64,000 nucleotides of DNA from REEB95 sp035934995 (GCA_035934995.1 DASYXI010000040.1:90778-154777); one strand, 5' to 3'; shown: positions 1 through 9,881, numbered from the stretch's first letter. Translations and numbers: made by a program. Notes: generated from the sequence alone by a model not told the origin.

Positions 1-143
1 ATAGCCAGGCGGCAGGCCGCGCCCCGGCCGCTTGCCAATCCACCCCTCGGACTGTATAAACCGCGCCGAACCGGGCGGCGGGCTTACGGGCATGCCTTGA
101 CCGCCTTTTTCTGCACAACGAACTTTTTCGGAAAGGCAATCAA

Positions 144-347
144 ATGCCCAAGCTCAAGACCAAATCCGGAGCGAAAAAGCGCTTCGGCCGCACCGCCTCG
201 GGCAAGATCAAGGCGGCCAACGCGCACAAGCGCCATCTCCTCATCAACAAGTCGAAGCGCGGCAAGCGCAATGCCAAGGGCACCGTCACGCTCCAGCCGG
301 GCGACGCCAAGCTGGTGATGACTTACATGCCTTATATGAGGGGCTAG
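144..347 (+). CDS. rpmI: 50S ribosomal protein bL35
   Basis: 67-residue, very basic protein beginning MPKLKTKSGAKKRF, the hallmark of bL35, with the usual internal HKRHLL segment. It is a structural protein of the large ribosomal subunit. It sits 9 nt upstream of rplT, the usual rpmI-rplT pair; infC would be expected just outside the window on the left. The start ATG follows a purine-rich stretch (ggaaaggcaatca). Confidence 0.97.
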   Translation: MPKLKTKSGAKKRFGRTASGKIKAANAHKRHLLINKSKRGKRNAKGTVTLQPGDAKLVMTYMPYMRG

Positions 348-356
348 GAGCGCGCC

Positions 357-719
357 ATGGCACACGTCAAACGCGGCGTCACCGGCCGCGCCCGTCACAA
401 GAAAGTGCTCGGCCTGGCCAAGGGTTACCGCGGCCGCGCCAAATCGTCGTTCCGTATCGCGATCGAGAAGGTCGAAAAGGGCCTGCGCTATGCGTATCGC
501 GATCGCCGGGCGAAGAAGCGCAATTTCCGCGCCCTGTGGATCCAGCGCATCAACGCCGGCGCGCGCGAAGAGGGCCTGACCTATTCGCAATTCATGAACG
601 GCTTGCGGCTCGCCGGCGTCACGCTCGACCGCAAGATGCTGGCCGACATCGCCATGCGCGAGCCGACCGCGTTCAAGGCCATCGTTGCTCAGGCGCGCGA
701 CGCCCTGCCCAAGGCCTAG
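357..719 (+). CDS. rplT: 50S ribosomal protein bL20
   Basis: 120 residues beginning MAHVKRGVTGRARHKK, diagnostic for bL20, which binds 23S rRNA early in 50S assembly. The basic N-terminal extension (residues 1-60) and globular C-terminal half are both present at normal length. It follows rpmI by 9 nt and precedes pheS by about 90 nt. In other bacteria bL20 represses its own operon by binding the mRNA leader; no such leader can be confirmed here. Confidence 0.97.
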   Translation: MAHVKRGVTGRARHKKVLGLAKGYRGRAKSSFRIAIEKVEKGLRYAYRDRRAKKRNFRALWIQRINAGAREEGLTYSQFMNGLRLAGVTLDRKMLADIAMREPTAFKAIVAQARDALPKA

Positions 720-812
720 GCCTTCGCGCCGGGCCCTGCGTAATATGCCGGACGAGGTCGTCCCGCCCGTGAGCGCGGGCCGATCGGTGCCTTCGGCCTG
801 AGGAGCGTGCAC

Positions 813-1898
813 GTGGCGATGGAAAGCCTCGACCACATCCGCGACGAGTTGTTGCGCCTGGTGAAAGGCGCGACCAGCCTCGACGGACTGGAGCAGGCCC
901 GGGTCGGCGCACTCGGCCGCAAAGGCCGGCTCACCGGCCTGTTGAAGGAGCTCGGCGGTCTCGCGCCCGACGACCGCAAGACGCGCGGCGCGGCGCTCAA
1001 TCAGCTCAAGGACGAGATCGAAGCGGCGCTCGCCGCGGCGCATGCGCGCCTCAACGATCAGGCGCTCAACGCCCGGCTGACGCAGGAACGCGTCGACGTA
1101 ACGCTGCCCGTCGACGCGGCGACCGCCGGCCGCATCCATCCGGTGAGCCAGACCATCGACGAGATCGTCGCGATCTTCGGCGCGATGGGATTCGTCGTCG
1201 CCGAAGGTCCGCACATCGAGGACGACTTCCATAACTTCACGGCGCTCAACATTCCGCCCGAGCATCCGGCGCGGCAGGAACAGGACACGTTCTATTTGGC
1301 GGCGACGGCGGCGGACGGCAGCCGCAAGGTCCTGCGCACCCACACCTCGCCGGTGCAGATCCGCACCATGCTGCGGCAAAAGCCGCCGATCCGCATCATC
1401 GTGCCCGGCCGCACGTTCCGATCGGACCACGACGCCACCCATTCGCCGATGTTCCATCAGGTCGAAGGCCTGATCATCGATCGCGCGACGCACATGGGCC
1501 ATCTCAAGGGCTGTTTGATCGATTTTTGCCGCGCCTATTTCGGCATGGCCGATCTGCCGGTGCGCTTCCGGCCGAGCTATTTCCCGTTCACCGAACCGTC
1601 CGCCGAGGTCGACATCGGCTGCTCGCGCGAAGGCGGCGGACTCAAGATCGGCGCCGGCGCCGATTGGCTCGAGATCCTGGGCTGCGGCATGGTCCATCCC
1701 AAGGTGCTGCGTAACTGCAACATCGATCCCGATACGTACCAGGGCTTCGCGTTCGGCATGGGGATCGAGCGCATCGCCATGCTGAAGTACGGCATTCCCG
1801 ATCTGCGCACCTTCTACGACAGCGACCTGCGCTGGCTGCGGCATTACGGATTCGTGCCCTTGGATGTTCCCACCCTTGCCGGCGGCCTGATGCGATGA
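813..1898 (+). CDS. pheS: phenylalanine-tRNA ligase alpha subunit
   Basis: Catalytic subunit of the alpha2beta2 PheRS, which charges tRNA-Phe with phenylalanine in the cytoplasm. The coiled-coil N-terminal arm (about residues 1-90) is followed by the class II core, with motif 2 near GRTFRSDHDATHSPMFHQ and motif 3 in FGMGIERIAMLKYG. I chose the GTG at 813 because AGGAG (801-805) stands 7 nt upstream; an in-frame GTG at 807 is too close to it and the ATG at 819 is 13 nt away. Its end overlaps pheT by 4 nt (ATGA). Confidence 0.95.
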   Translation: MAMESLDHIRDELLRLVKGATSLDGLEQARVGALGRKGRLTGLLKELGGLAPDDRKTRGAALNQLKDEIEAALAAAHARLNDQALNARLTQERVDVTLPVDAATAGRIHPVSQTIDEIVAIFGAMGFVVAEGPHIEDDFHNFTALNIPPEHPARQEQDTFYLAATAADGSRKVLRTHTSPVQIRTMLRQKPPIRIIVPGRTFRSDHDATHSPMFHQVEGLIIDRATHMGHLKGCLIDFCRAYFGMADLPVRFRPSYFPFTEPSAEVDIGCSREGGGLKIGAGADWLEILGCGMVHPKVLRNCNIDPDTYQGFAFGMGIERIAMLKYGIPDLRTFYDSDLRWLRHYGFVPLDVPTLAGGLMR

Positions 1899-4285
1899 AG
1901 ACGACGCTCGCCTGGCTCAAGACGCATCTCGAAACCAACGCCGCGGTCGACGCGATCGTCGGCAAGCTGGCGATGCTCGGTCTCGAGGTCGAAAGCGTCG
2001 TCGACCGCAGCAAGCCGCTCGCGCCCTTTGTCGTCGCTCGGGTCGTCGAAGCGAAGCCGCATCCCGATGCCGACAAGCTGCAGCTCTGCCTAGTCGATAC
2101 CGGCAAGGGCAAGGTTGAGGTGGTGTGCGGCGCGCCCAATGCGCGCGCCGGAATGCTCGGCGTCTTCGCGCCGCCGGGCGCCGTGATTCCGCGTTCCGGC
2201 CAGGCGTTGAAGGCGAGCAAGATTCGCGGCGTCCTGTCGAACGGCATGCTGTGTTCGGGCTACGAGCTCATGCTGTCGGACGACCATGCCGGCATCATCG
2301 AATTGCCCGAAGGCCGACCCGGCGACAGCTTCGTCAAGGCGGCCGGCCTCGACGATCCAGTGATCGACGTCAAGGTGACGCCCAATCGCGCCGATTGCCT
2401 GAGCGTGCGTGGCTTGGCGCGCGACCTGGTGGCAGCCGGCCTCGGCAAGCTCGCGGCGCTGGATACGAAGCCGGTTGCCGGAACGTTTTCATGCCCGACC
2501 GCCGTCCATCTCGCCGGTCCGGATGACAAGGCATGTCCGCTGTTCCTCGGCCGCGTCGTGCGCGGCCTCAAGAACAAGCCGAGCCCGGCCTGGCTGCAGG
2601 AACGGCTGGCATCGATCGGCCTGCGGCCGATCTCGGCGCTGGTCGACATCACCAATTTCCTGACCTTCGATCTCGGCCGGCCGCTGCATGTCTTCGACGC
2701 CGACAAGCTCAAAGGCGATCTCGCCGTGCGCGGTGCGCGTCAAGGCGAAAGCCTCGCCGCGCTCAACGGCAAGACCTATGCGCTCGAGCCGGACATGACG
2801 GTGATCGCGGATGCCAGCGGCGTACTCAGCCTTGGCGGCGTGATCGGCGGTGAATCGTCCGCCTGCACCGACGCGACAACAGCCGTCTTCATCGAAGCCG
2901 CCTTGTTCGATCCGGTGCGAACCGCGGCAACCGGCCGCAAGCTCGCTCTGCAAAGCGACGCGCGTTACCGTTTCGAACGCGGCCTCGATCCCGAATTCGT
3001 CCGCCCGGGCCTCGAAATCGCGACGCGCCTGATTCTGGAAATCTGCGGCGGAACAGCATCCGAGATCGGCGTCGCCGGCGCGGTGCCGGCCTGGTGGCGG
3101 ACCATCCGGCTGCGGCCCGATCGTGTGCGCAGCCTGGGCGGGGTCGAAATCGCCGCTGTTGAACAGCGCCGTATCTTGGAAGCACTCGGCTGCACGGTGC
3201 GCGAAGCCGGCGACCATTTCGACGTCGAGCCGCCGTCGTGGCGCGCCGATATCGAAGGCGACGCCTGCCTGGTCGAGGAGGTTCTGCGCATCCACGGCTA
3301 TGATTCGATTCCGGCGGTCTCGCTGCCGCGCGATGGCGCCGTGCCGCCGCCGGCGTTGACGCCGGCGCAACGTCGCGCCAGCACCGTCCGGCGCACCCTG
3401 GCAGCGCACGGTCTGGTCGAGGCGGTGAGCTTCTCGTTCCTGGCGCTCAAGGATGCGGCCTTGTTCGGCGCCGCCGCCGCAAATATGACGTTGCTCAATC
3501 CGATCAGCGCCGATCTCGACGCGATGCGGCCGTCGATCCTGCCCAACCTGCTGGCAGCCGCGCGACGCAATGCCGATCGCGGTCTGGCCGATGTCGCGCT
3601 GTTCGAGCTCGGACCGCAGTATCGCGACGATACGGAGACGGGCCAGGACCTGGTCGCCGCGGGCATTCGTGCCGGCGCCGTGCGGCCGAAGACGTGGAAC
3701 GAACCGGCGCGCGCGGCGAGCGTGTTCGATGTCAAGGAAGATGCGCTCGTGGCCTTGGCCGCCGTCGGCGTCGCGTCCGATGCGGCGCAGCTCGAGGCGT
3801 CGGCGCCGGATTGGTACCACCCTGGGCGGTCCGGCACGCTGCGCCAAGGGCCGAAGGTGCTGGCGACGTTCGGCGAGATCCATCCGGGCGTGCTACGGTC
3901 GATGGCGGTTGAAGGACCGGTCGCCGGCTTCGAGGTGTTTCTCGACGCCGTGCCCGAACCGCGCGCCAAAGGCACCGCGCGCCCGTTGCTCAAGCTGTCG
4001 CCGTTTCAGCCGGTGAGCCGCGACTTTGCCTTCGTCGTCGACGTCGCCGTGTCCGCAGAAGCGCTATTGCGCGCGGCGCGCGGCGTCGATCGCAAGCTGG
4101 TGTCGGAGGTTCGGTTGTTCGACCTTTATCAGGGCAAGGGCCTGCCCGACGGCAAGAAATCACTCGCGATCAGCGTCACCTTGCAGCCGACCGAAGCGAC
4201 GCTGACCGACGCGGAGATCGAAGGCTTCTCGGCCAAGCTGGTCGCCGCGGTCGAAAAAGCCACCGGCGGTGCGTTACGCAAATAG
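1895..4285 (+). CDS. pheT: phenylalanine-tRNA ligase beta subunit
   Basis: 796-residue large subunit of PheRS. In order it shows an N-terminal OB-fold tRNA-binding domain (about 40-150, with KPHPDADKLQLC), the B3/B4 editing region that hydrolyses mischarged Tyr-tRNA (about 200-400), the B5 domain (about 400-475), a catalytic-like region, and the C-terminal ferredoxin-like anticodon-binding domain (about 700-796, FQPVSRDFAFVVD). The length is normal. It is translationally coupled to pheS through an ATGA overlap. Confidence 0.97.
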   Translation: MKTTLAWLKTHLETNAAVDAIVGKLAMLGLEVESVVDRSKPLAPFVVARVVEAKPHPDADKLQLCLVDTGKGKVEVVCGAPNARAGMLGVFAPPGAVIPRSGQALKASKIRGVLSNGMLCSGYELMLSDDHAGIIELPEGRPGDSFVKAAGLDDPVIDVKVTPNRADCLSVRGLARDLVAAGLGKLAALDTKPVAGTFSCPTAVHLAGPDDKACPLFLGRVVRGLKNKPSPAWLQERLASIGLRPISALVDITNFLTFDLGRPLHVFDADKLKGDLAVRGARQGESLAALNGKTYALEPDMTVIADASGVLSLGGVIGGESSACTDATTAVFIEAALFDPVRTAATGRKLALQSDARYRFERGLDPEFVRPGLEIATRLILEICGGTASEIGVAGAVPAWWRTIRLRPDRVRSLGGVEIAAVEQRRILEALGCTVREAGDHFDVEPPSWRADIEGDACLVEEVLRIHGYDSIPAVSLPRDGAVPPPALTPAQRRASTVRRTLAAHGLVEAVSFSFLALKDAALFGAAAANMTLLNPISADLDAMRPSILPNLLAAARRNADRGLADVALFELGPQYRDDTETGQDLVAAGIRAGAVRPKTWNEPARAASVFDVKEDALVALAAVGVASDAAQLEASAPDWYHPGRSGTLRQGPKVLATFGEIHPGVLRSMAVEGPVAGFEVFLDAVPEPRAKGTARPLLKLSPFQPVSRDFAFVVDVAVSAEALLRAARGVDRKLVSEVRLFDLYQGKGLPDGKKSLAISVTLQPTEATLTDAEIEGFSAKLVAAVEKATGGALRK

Positions 4286-4290
4286 GTTTT

Positions 4291-6093
4291 ATGACCGATC
4301 TCGCATACATCCGTAACTTCGCGATCATCGCCCATATCGACCACGGCAAGTCGACGTTGGCCGACCGGCTGATCGAATTCTGCGGCGGGCTGGAGAGCCG
4401 CGAGATGCGCGCCCAGGTGCTCGACAGCATGGATATCGAGCGCGAGCGCGGCATCACCATCAAGGCGCAGACCGTGCGGCTCAACTACACCGCCAAGAAC
4501 GGCGAGAAGTACGAGCTCAACCTGATGGACACGCCGGGCCATGTCGATTTCGCCTACGAGGTCAGCCGGTCGCTGGCGGCATGCGAAGGTTCGCTGCTGG
4601 TGGTCGACGCCAGCCAGGGCGTCGAAGCGCAAACCTTGGCCAACGTCTACCAGGCGATCGACGCCGGGCACGAGATCGTGCCGGTGCTCAATAAGATCGA
4701 CCTGCCGGCGGCCGAGCCGCAACGCGTGCGCGAACAGATCGAGGAAGTGATCGGCATCGACGCCTCGGGCGCGGTCGAGATTTCGGCCAAGACCGGCATC
4801 AACATCGAAGGTGTGCTGGAAGCCTTGGTCGAGCGCTTGCCGCCGCCCAAGGGCGCCGCCGCCGCGCCGCTGAAGGCCTTGTTGGTCGATAGTTGGTACG
4901 ATTCCTATCTCGGTGTGGTCATCCTGGTGCGAGTGAAGGACGGCGTGATGAAGCCGGGCCTCAAGGTTCGCTTCATGGCGACCGGCGCCACCCATACGGT
5001 CGACAAGGTGGGCGTGTTCACGCCCAAGCCCCTGCCGGTGACCGAACTGGGGCCGGGCGAGATCGGCTTCATCACCTCGGGCATCAAAACGGTGGCCGAC
5101 TGCAAGATCGGCGACACCATCACGGAAAATCGCCGGCCGGCCGCCGCGCCGCTGCCCGGCTTCAAGCCGTTGCAGCCCGTGGTGTTCTGCGGCCTGTTCC
5201 CAGCCGACGCCGCGGATTACGACCATCTGCGCGACAGCCTGTCCAAATTGCGGCTCAACGATGCCAGCTTCGAATACGAGCCCGAAACCTCGGCGGCGCT
5301 GGGCTTCGGCTTTCGCTGCGGATTTCTGGGATTGCTGCACCTCGAGATCATCGAGGAGCGGCTGGAGCGCGAATTCAATCTCGACCTGATCCCGACCGCG
5401 CCGTCGGTGGTCTATCACATCCATCAGCGCGACGGCTCGATGGTGGCGCTGCACAATCCCGTGGACATGCCTGACCCGGTGAAGATCGACCATCTCGAAG
5501 AGCCGTGGATCAAGGCGACCATCCTGGTACCCGACGATTATCTCGGCAGCGTGCTGGCGCTGTGCGAGGAACGGCGCGGCGTGCAGCAGGACCTGACCTA
5601 TGCCGGCAAGCGCGCGATGGTGGTCTATCGCCTGCCGCTGAACGAGGTGGTGTTCGATTTCTACGACCGCCTCAAATCCGTGTCGCGCGGCTATGCCAGC
5701 TTCGATTACCAGATGGACAGGTACGAGACCGGCGATCTGGTGCAGATGAACATTCTGGTCAACAGCGAGCCGGTCGACGCGCTCGCCACTATCGTGCATC
5801 GCAGCCAGGCCGAACGCCGCGGCCGCGCCATGTGCGAACGACTGAAGGAATTGATCCCGCGCCAGCTTTTCCTGATCGCTATCCAGGCGGCGATTGGGGG
5901 CCGCGTCATCGCGCGCGAAACGGTGAAGGCGCTGCGGAAAGACGTGCTTGCCAAATGCTATGGCGGCGACGTGTCGCGCAAACGCAAGCTGCTGGAGAAG
6001 CAGAAGGAAGGCCGCAAGCGGATGCGCCAGTTCGGCAAGGTCGACATTCCGCAATCCGCCTTCATCGCCGCCCTCAAGATGGGCGATGAATAG
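4291..6093 (+). CDS. lepA: elongation factor 4 (LepA), ribosome-associated GTPase
   Basis: 600 residues starting TDLAYIRNFAIIAHIDHGKST. The G1 motif AHIDHGKST (residues 14-22), the G3 motif DTPGH and the G4 motif NKID are intact, followed by EF-G-like domains II, III and V and the LepA-specific C-terminal domain (KRKLLEKQKEGRKRMR). LepA is a translational GTPase linked to ribosome biogenesis and back-translocation. It lies 5 nt after pheT, so it probably belongs to the same transcript. Confidence 0.97.
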   Translation: MTDLAYIRNFAIIAHIDHGKSTLADRLIEFCGGLESREMRAQVLDSMDIERERGITIKAQTVRLNYTAKNGEKYELNLMDTPGHVDFAYEVSRSLAACEGSLLVVDASQGVEAQTLANVYQAIDAGHEIVPVLNKIDLPAAEPQRVREQIEEVIGIDASGAVEISAKTGINIEGVLEALVERLPPPKGAAAAPLKALLVDSWYDSYLGVVILVRVKDGVMKPGLKVRFMATGATHTVDKVGVFTPKPLPVTELGPGEIGFITSGIKTVADCKIGDTITENRRPAAAPLPGFKPLQPVVFCGLFPADAADYDHLRDSLSKLRLNDASFEYEPETSAALGFGFRCGFLGLLHLEIIEERLEREFNLDLIPTAPSVVYHIHQRDGSMVALHNPVDMPDPVKIDHLEEPWIKATILVPDDYLGSVLALCEERRGVQQDLTYAGKRAMVVYRLPLNEVVFDFYDRLKSVSRGYASFDYQMDRYETGDLVQMNILVNSEPVDALATIVHRSQAERRGRAMCERLKELIPRQLFLIAIQAAIGGRVIARETVKALRKDVLAKCYGGDVSRKRKLLEKQKEGRKRMRQFGKVDIPQSAFIAALKMGDE

Positions 6094-6254
6094 CGCCGGA
6101 CCCCTTTGGTTAACGGCGCATAAGAATTAAGAAACGGCCCGGTAAACGCGCTGCGGCGGCAGGGTTACCGCGTAAATACCCTATTCACGTCTCAATGTTA
6201 TGAAAATAGCGCGGGTTTCGCGCCCGCCGACCACTCTGCCGGAACTTTGCTGCC

Positions 6255-6503
6255 ATGCTGCGTCATTCCGAATTGCGTGAAGCCGCCCAGTTGATGATCC
6301 GCCGGCACGGCACCGGCGCTTCGATCAAGGCCGGCTTCCGCGCCGCTTCGTTGATGGAAAGCGGCGACGCCGGCGCGGCCGCGATCTGGGTCGATATCAT
6401 CTCCGAGATCAACCGCATCCGTGCCGAGCTGCGCGATCATTATTCCGGCCTGCCGCTCGATCCGCCGATTACTGGACCCAAGATCGGTAGCCAGGTGGCC
6501 TGA
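6255..6503 (+). CDS. small helical protein of a family repeated in the window
   Basis: 82 residues, function unknown. The core is REAAQLMIRRHG, a run of Ala-rich positions, then GDAGAAAIWVDIISEI. The same pattern (AAxLMIxRHG, then GD, then a Trp and an Ile-rich helix) recurs at 13981-14304 (minus), 26191, 27450 and 34251. This copy lies between lepA and tRNA-Ser, outside the island, and is intact, so it may be the core-genome version. I do not assert a family name. Confidence 0.7.
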   Translation: MLRHSELREAAQLMIRRHGTGASIKAGFRAASLMESGDAGAAAIWVDIISEINRIRAELRDHYSGLPLDPPITGPKIGSQVA

Positions 6504-6565
6504 CCACGTCCGCCGCCCGGCGGTTGCGTCCGTTTCCCCGCTTCATTAGGCTTCGCGCGCTTTTG

Positions 6566-6655
6566 GGAGGGGTGGCCGAGTGGTTTAAGGCGCACGCTTG
6601 GAAAGCGTGTTTACGGGAAACCGTAACGTGGGTTCGAATCCCACTCCCTCCGCCA
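6566..6655 (+). tRNA. tRNA-Ser (anticodon GGA)
   Basis: 90 nt with encoded CCA. The acceptor GGAGGGG pairs with TCCCTCC (one G-U), the anticodon stem-loop is CGCTTGGAAAGCG with anticodon GGA, there is a long variable arm typical of class II tRNA, and the T arm GTGGGTTCGAATCCCAC pairs perfectly. It is the attachment target of the integrase that begins about 150 nt downstream. A 74-nt internal part (6570-6643) recurs exactly at 35677-35750. Confidence 0.96.
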
Positions 6656-6803
6656 CCGCACATTCCAGCACCATCCACCACCGTCCACCGATGTCAGATA
6701 AGTCACTGACGCGGATGACTATTTTTGACTTTCCATCTTGCGACGTCCACAACGGGTCACCATCATCAAGCCGAGCCTCGGGGAAAAATTTGGGGAAAGG
6801 CCG

Positions 6804-8036
6804 GTGCCAAAAAATATCGAAATGCTCACTGCGCTGGAGGTCACTCGCGCGAGTGAGCGCGGCATCTACCGCGACGGCGGAGGCCTCTGTCTCTATGTCA
6901 GTGGCGCAACTGCGAAGTCGTGGGTCTATCGGTACACGCTGAACGGTGTCGCTCGCGAAATGGGCATCGGGTCGCTGAATGCCGTGAGCTTGGCTGAGGC
7001 GCGCGTCCGAGCGTCAGAGTGCCGCCGCATGTGTTCGGCCGGCATTGACCCAATCGAAGCGCGCAAGACCGAGCGCGAGAAAACGCGCCTCGGGGCGGCG
7101 AAGGCAATGACGTTCAAGGACGCTGCCGAGCACTACATAAAAGCGCACGAGGCTGGCTGGCGTAACGCAAAACACGTGATGCAATGGCGAAATACGCTCG
7201 CGACCTATGCCGCCCCGATCATCGGCAAGCTGCCGGTACAAGCCATCGATGTTGGCCTCGTGATGAAAGTGCTCGAGCCCATTTGGAAGACCAAGCCCGA
7301 GACGGCGTCACGAGTCCGCAGCCGCATCGAGGCGGTGCTCGATTGGGCGACGGTGAGGGGCTATCGGACCGGCGAAAATTCGGCCCGCTGGCGTGGCCAT
7401 CTCCAGAACTTGCTGCCCAACCCAGCACGGATTCGGAAGGTGCGGCATCATGCGGCGCTGCCCTATGCTGAGGCCGGCACCTTCACGGGCGCGCTGCGCG
7501 CGGAAGAAGGTATCGCCGCAGTTGCGCTGCAGTTTTTGATTCTCACTGCGACCAGGACGAGCGAGACGATTGGCGCCAGGTGGAGCGAGATTGATCTCGC
7601 CAACGGCGTCTGGACCATCCCGGCCGAGCGCATGAAGGCTGGGCGTGAGCACCGCGTCCCGTTGTCGGCGCCGGTCATCGCCATCCTCGAACGCATGCGG
7701 AAAATCCATGACGGCCAGCTCGTCTTCCCCGGGCGCTTCGGCGACCGGCCGCTGAGCAACATGGCCTTCTTACAGCTGCTGAAGCGCATGGGCCGCGGTG
7801 ATCTGACGGCGCACGGTTTCCGGTCGACGTTTCGCGACTGGGCGGCCGAGCGGACCAACTATCCGCGCGAGGTTGCGGAGATGGCGTTGGCTCACGCGGT
7901 AACCGACAAGGTCGAAGCGGCGTATCGCCGCGGTGACCTGTTCGACAAGCGTCGGCGATTGATGGAGGCATGGGCCAGGTTCTGCGGAACCGTGAAGCAG
8001 CCGGCCGAAGTTGTCCCACTCAGGCAGCTGACCTGA
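6804..8036 (+). CDS. tyrosine recombinase / island integrase
   Basis: 410 residues from the GTG at 6804, which has GGGGAAAGG just upstream (an in-frame ATG lies at 6822). The N-terminus is the DUF4102-type arm-binding domain (LYVSGATAKSWVYRYTLNG); a SAM-like core-binding domain and the catalytic domain follow. Catalytic residues are visible: Arg in LTATRTSE, His-x-x-Arg in AHGFRS, His in LAHAV and Tyr in VEAAYRRGD. Such P4-type integrases use tRNA 3' ends, fitting the tRNA-Ser immediately upstream. It appears intact and so potentially active. Confidence 0.95.
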   Translation: MPKNIEMLTALEVTRASERGIYRDGGGLCLYVSGATAKSWVYRYTLNGVAREMGIGSLNAVSLAEARVRASECRRMCSAGIDPIEARKTEREKTRLGAAKAMTFKDAAEHYIKAHEAGWRNAKHVMQWRNTLATYAAPIIGKLPVQAIDVGLVMKVLEPIWKTKPETASRVRSRIEAVLDWATVRGYRTGENSARWRGHLQNLLPNPARIRKVRHHAALPYAEAGTFTGALRAEEGIAAVALQFLILTATRTSETIGARWSEIDLANGVWTIPAERMKAGREHRVPLSAPVIAILERMRKIHDGQLVFPGRFGDRPLSNMAFLQLLKRMGRGDLTAHGFRSTFRDWAAERTNYPREVAEMALAHAVTDKVEAAYRRGDLFDKRRRLMEAWARFCGTVKQPAEVVPLRQLT

Positions 8037-8168
8037 GCGCTGACTTTGTACGGCCTGAGATTACCCAGCGGAACGGCAGACAGGTGGCCAAGCGGCTTGG
8101 GTAAATCATTGATATAAAACACCAAAAAAAATTCCGGGGCGTCTCATCAACCTTTGTATGTCAGAGGT

Positions 8169-8381
8169 ATGGAGACGCCCACACTGTTATCTGTGGCCCA
8201 GGCCTGTCGCGCACTTGGCGTGAGCCGCGCGTTTTTGTATGCGACCTGGCAACGCGGCGACGGGCCGGCACGCATCAAGCTCGGCAAACGCACGCTGATA
8301 CGCGTCGACGCGCTCGACGCTTGGCTCAAGGTGCACGAACGCCATGGGTCGGGCGGCGACGACCTCGGTTCGGGCCAGTAG
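8169..8381 (+). CDS. AlpA-like / MerR-type excisionase or DNA-binding protein
   Basis: 70 residues from the ATG at 8169, with AGAGG 5 nt upstream. The fold is a winged helix-turn-helix: LLSVAQACRALGVSRAFLY, then RGDGPARIKLGKRTLIRVDALDAWL, the pattern of AlpA/HTH_17 regulators beside P4-type integrases. It probably acts as recombination directionality factor or regulator of the island. It ends 2 nt before the next gene, so the two are likely co-transcribed. Confidence 0.85.
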   Translation: METPTLLSVAQACRALGVSRAFLYATWQRGDGPARIKLGKRTLIRVDALDAWLKVHERHGSGGDDLGSGQ

Positions 8382-8383
8382 GT

Positions 8384-9373
8384 ATGGCGCCCCCATCAGA
8401 CCGAGCCTTCATCGCCGAATTCCGCGAAGAAATTGCGCGCCACGCCTCGTTGGTACTCGGGCGTTACGCCTACATCGATACGGTCCGAGTTCTACTACGA
8501 CACCCTCTGGAACGCGGAGAGGCTAGCGCATTGCAAGAATTGCTTGGTAAACCGTTTGCCGGGTACCGAAGCGCTTGCCGCAGCCACCCACATGCAATTG
8601 TGCTTCAGCAGCCAAATCACGAAGTATTAGCCGCGATATCAGAATTCGAGCCGCGCCACATCGTCAGCCGTTGCGATGTGGCCATAGACCTTATCACCGC
8701 AACTCAGGACGACGCACGAGCGCTCAATGAATTTCTCGCGTTCCACGTCATCATGCCGTGGCGCGGTACTCGCTGCCGGCGCATCGTGAGAATAGCCACG
8801 TATTACGGCCCGCCGCACACGGGCCGCAACTTGGCGATCTATCCTGATCGCCCGTCGAAAGTCGATGGAAGGCCAGCGTGCCACGTTGAACTACGCCTCG
8901 ACCGGGCCCGGACTTGCAAAACACACGGGATCAACCGCCTCTCCGACGTTGACCACCTCGACCCGAACGCCTTGGTGGCCCGTAACATGCGCCTCGCGGT
9001 TTTGCCTCCGCAAAGGCTGCGGAGATTGCTCGATCGGATAACGTGCGAGCAGATGCGGAAGGGCCGATATGACCGAGCCACGACCGACGCCCTTGTCTGT
9101 AATTTTGTGGCCCGCGGATGCCTGCAGGACGAGACGTTCTGGCCGGGTGGCGATTGGTCTCGCACTACGCCGGTTCAGCTCTATATCGACCGTGTGAAAT
9201 CGGCGACAGCGTGGTTCAAGACGAGAATCGACTTGCGCACGGCGGTCATTTCGTTCAGCGCTGCAGAACTTTGCGGCTGCTGTGCCACGAATGCGAAGCA
9301 ACCATGTTTAAGCGGTACACACCCCGGTTATGTGCCCAACACCTTATTCCGCAAGCCACTTTTCAGGCCCTAA
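8384..9373 (+). CDS. hypothetical island protein, possibly replication-related
   Basis: 329 residues from the ATG at 8384, directly after the AlpA-like gene. I do not recognise the family firmly. The segment RHIVSRCDVAIDLIT (about residues 90-105) resembles the strand seen in replication-initiation proteins of small phages and islands, and the position int-alpA-rep is a common island order. No clear HUH or tyrosine motif is visible. The C-terminal region (after about 300) looks less constrained, so the original stop may have been lost. Confidence 0.5.
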   Translation: MAPPSDRAFIAEFREEIARHASLVLGRYAYIDTVRVLLRHPLERGEASALQELLGKPFAGYRSACRSHPHAIVLQQPNHEVLAAISEFEPRHIVSRCDVAIDLITATQDDARALNEFLAFHVIMPWRGTRCRRIVRIATYYGPPHTGRNLAIYPDRPSKVDGRPACHVELRLDRARTCKTHGINRLSDVDHLDPNALVARNMRLAVLPPQRLRRLLDRITCEQMRKGRYDRATTDALVCNFVARGCLQDETFWPGGDWSRTTPVQLYIDRVKSATAWFKTRIDLRTAVISFSAAELCGCCATNAKQPCLSGTHPGYVPNTLFRKPLFRP

Positions 9374-9881
9374 AACACTGCGTCGCCAACCCTGCTAGCT
9401 AGCGACCACGTGCCGTGCAATTGGCCCTGAGGCGCTCGCCCTAGGCGCGAGGAGGAACACGGCCGCTTAGCAATTGCCAGCGCTGTGACGATTTATGCTG
9501 AGACGCGAGAAGAATTCCGTATGGACGCGCAGGGCCGAGAGCAAATTCAGGCGCCGACGCCTGCGGACTTGCCGGGGCCTGGGCCCTCGGGGCCCTAGAC
9601 ACCGCCCAGAGGCCCACTGTAGGCCAGCGCCGTGCGCTAGCGCGGCCCGAAATGTGCGGCACGCGGCTTACCTGGCACGCGGCTTACCTGGGAGGACCGG
9701 GGATTCGAACTGCTTGTGACTTCAAAGGCGGGTCGCGCTGCGGCGCCATGTATTTAAGTCCGGCTTGTGAGACGACCCGTCGGGGCAAGCGTTATAGAGG
9801 CGGACTTACAGCAAATTTAAAATCGCGCGGTGCTCCAGGTGACGAGCATGCTAACCTTCTCACGCGCACTGGGGAGGGGGA
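9374..9881. other. intergenic region, no gene supported
   Basis: 508 bases between the replication-like gene and the next hypothetical. All frames are short. A segment at 9690-9720 (GGAGGACCGGGGATTCGAAC) looks like the T-loop end of a tRNA read from the minus strand, but it does not fold further and may be a worn attachment remnant. Confidence 0.5.

Noticed and set aside
84..1844. 586-codon minus-strand open frame across rpmI, rplT and pheS
   Set aside because: It is antisense to three certain genes and has the Arg/His/Ala-rich composition typical of antisense frames in GC-rich DNA.
2489..3883. 464-codon minus-strand open frame across pheT
   Set aside because: Antisense shadow of the PheRS beta subunit; composition not protein-like.
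4129..6054. 641-codon minus-strand open frame across lepA
   Set aside because: Antisense to a certain gene, His/Arg-rich, no family resemblance.
5948..6130. Small plus-strand frame overlapping the lepA end
   Set aside because: Shadow of lepA; it only exits the gene by chance.
9690..9720. tRNA-like T-loop end on the minus strand
   Set aside because: Only a T-loop-like stretch is present; no T-stem or acceptor pairing could be made.
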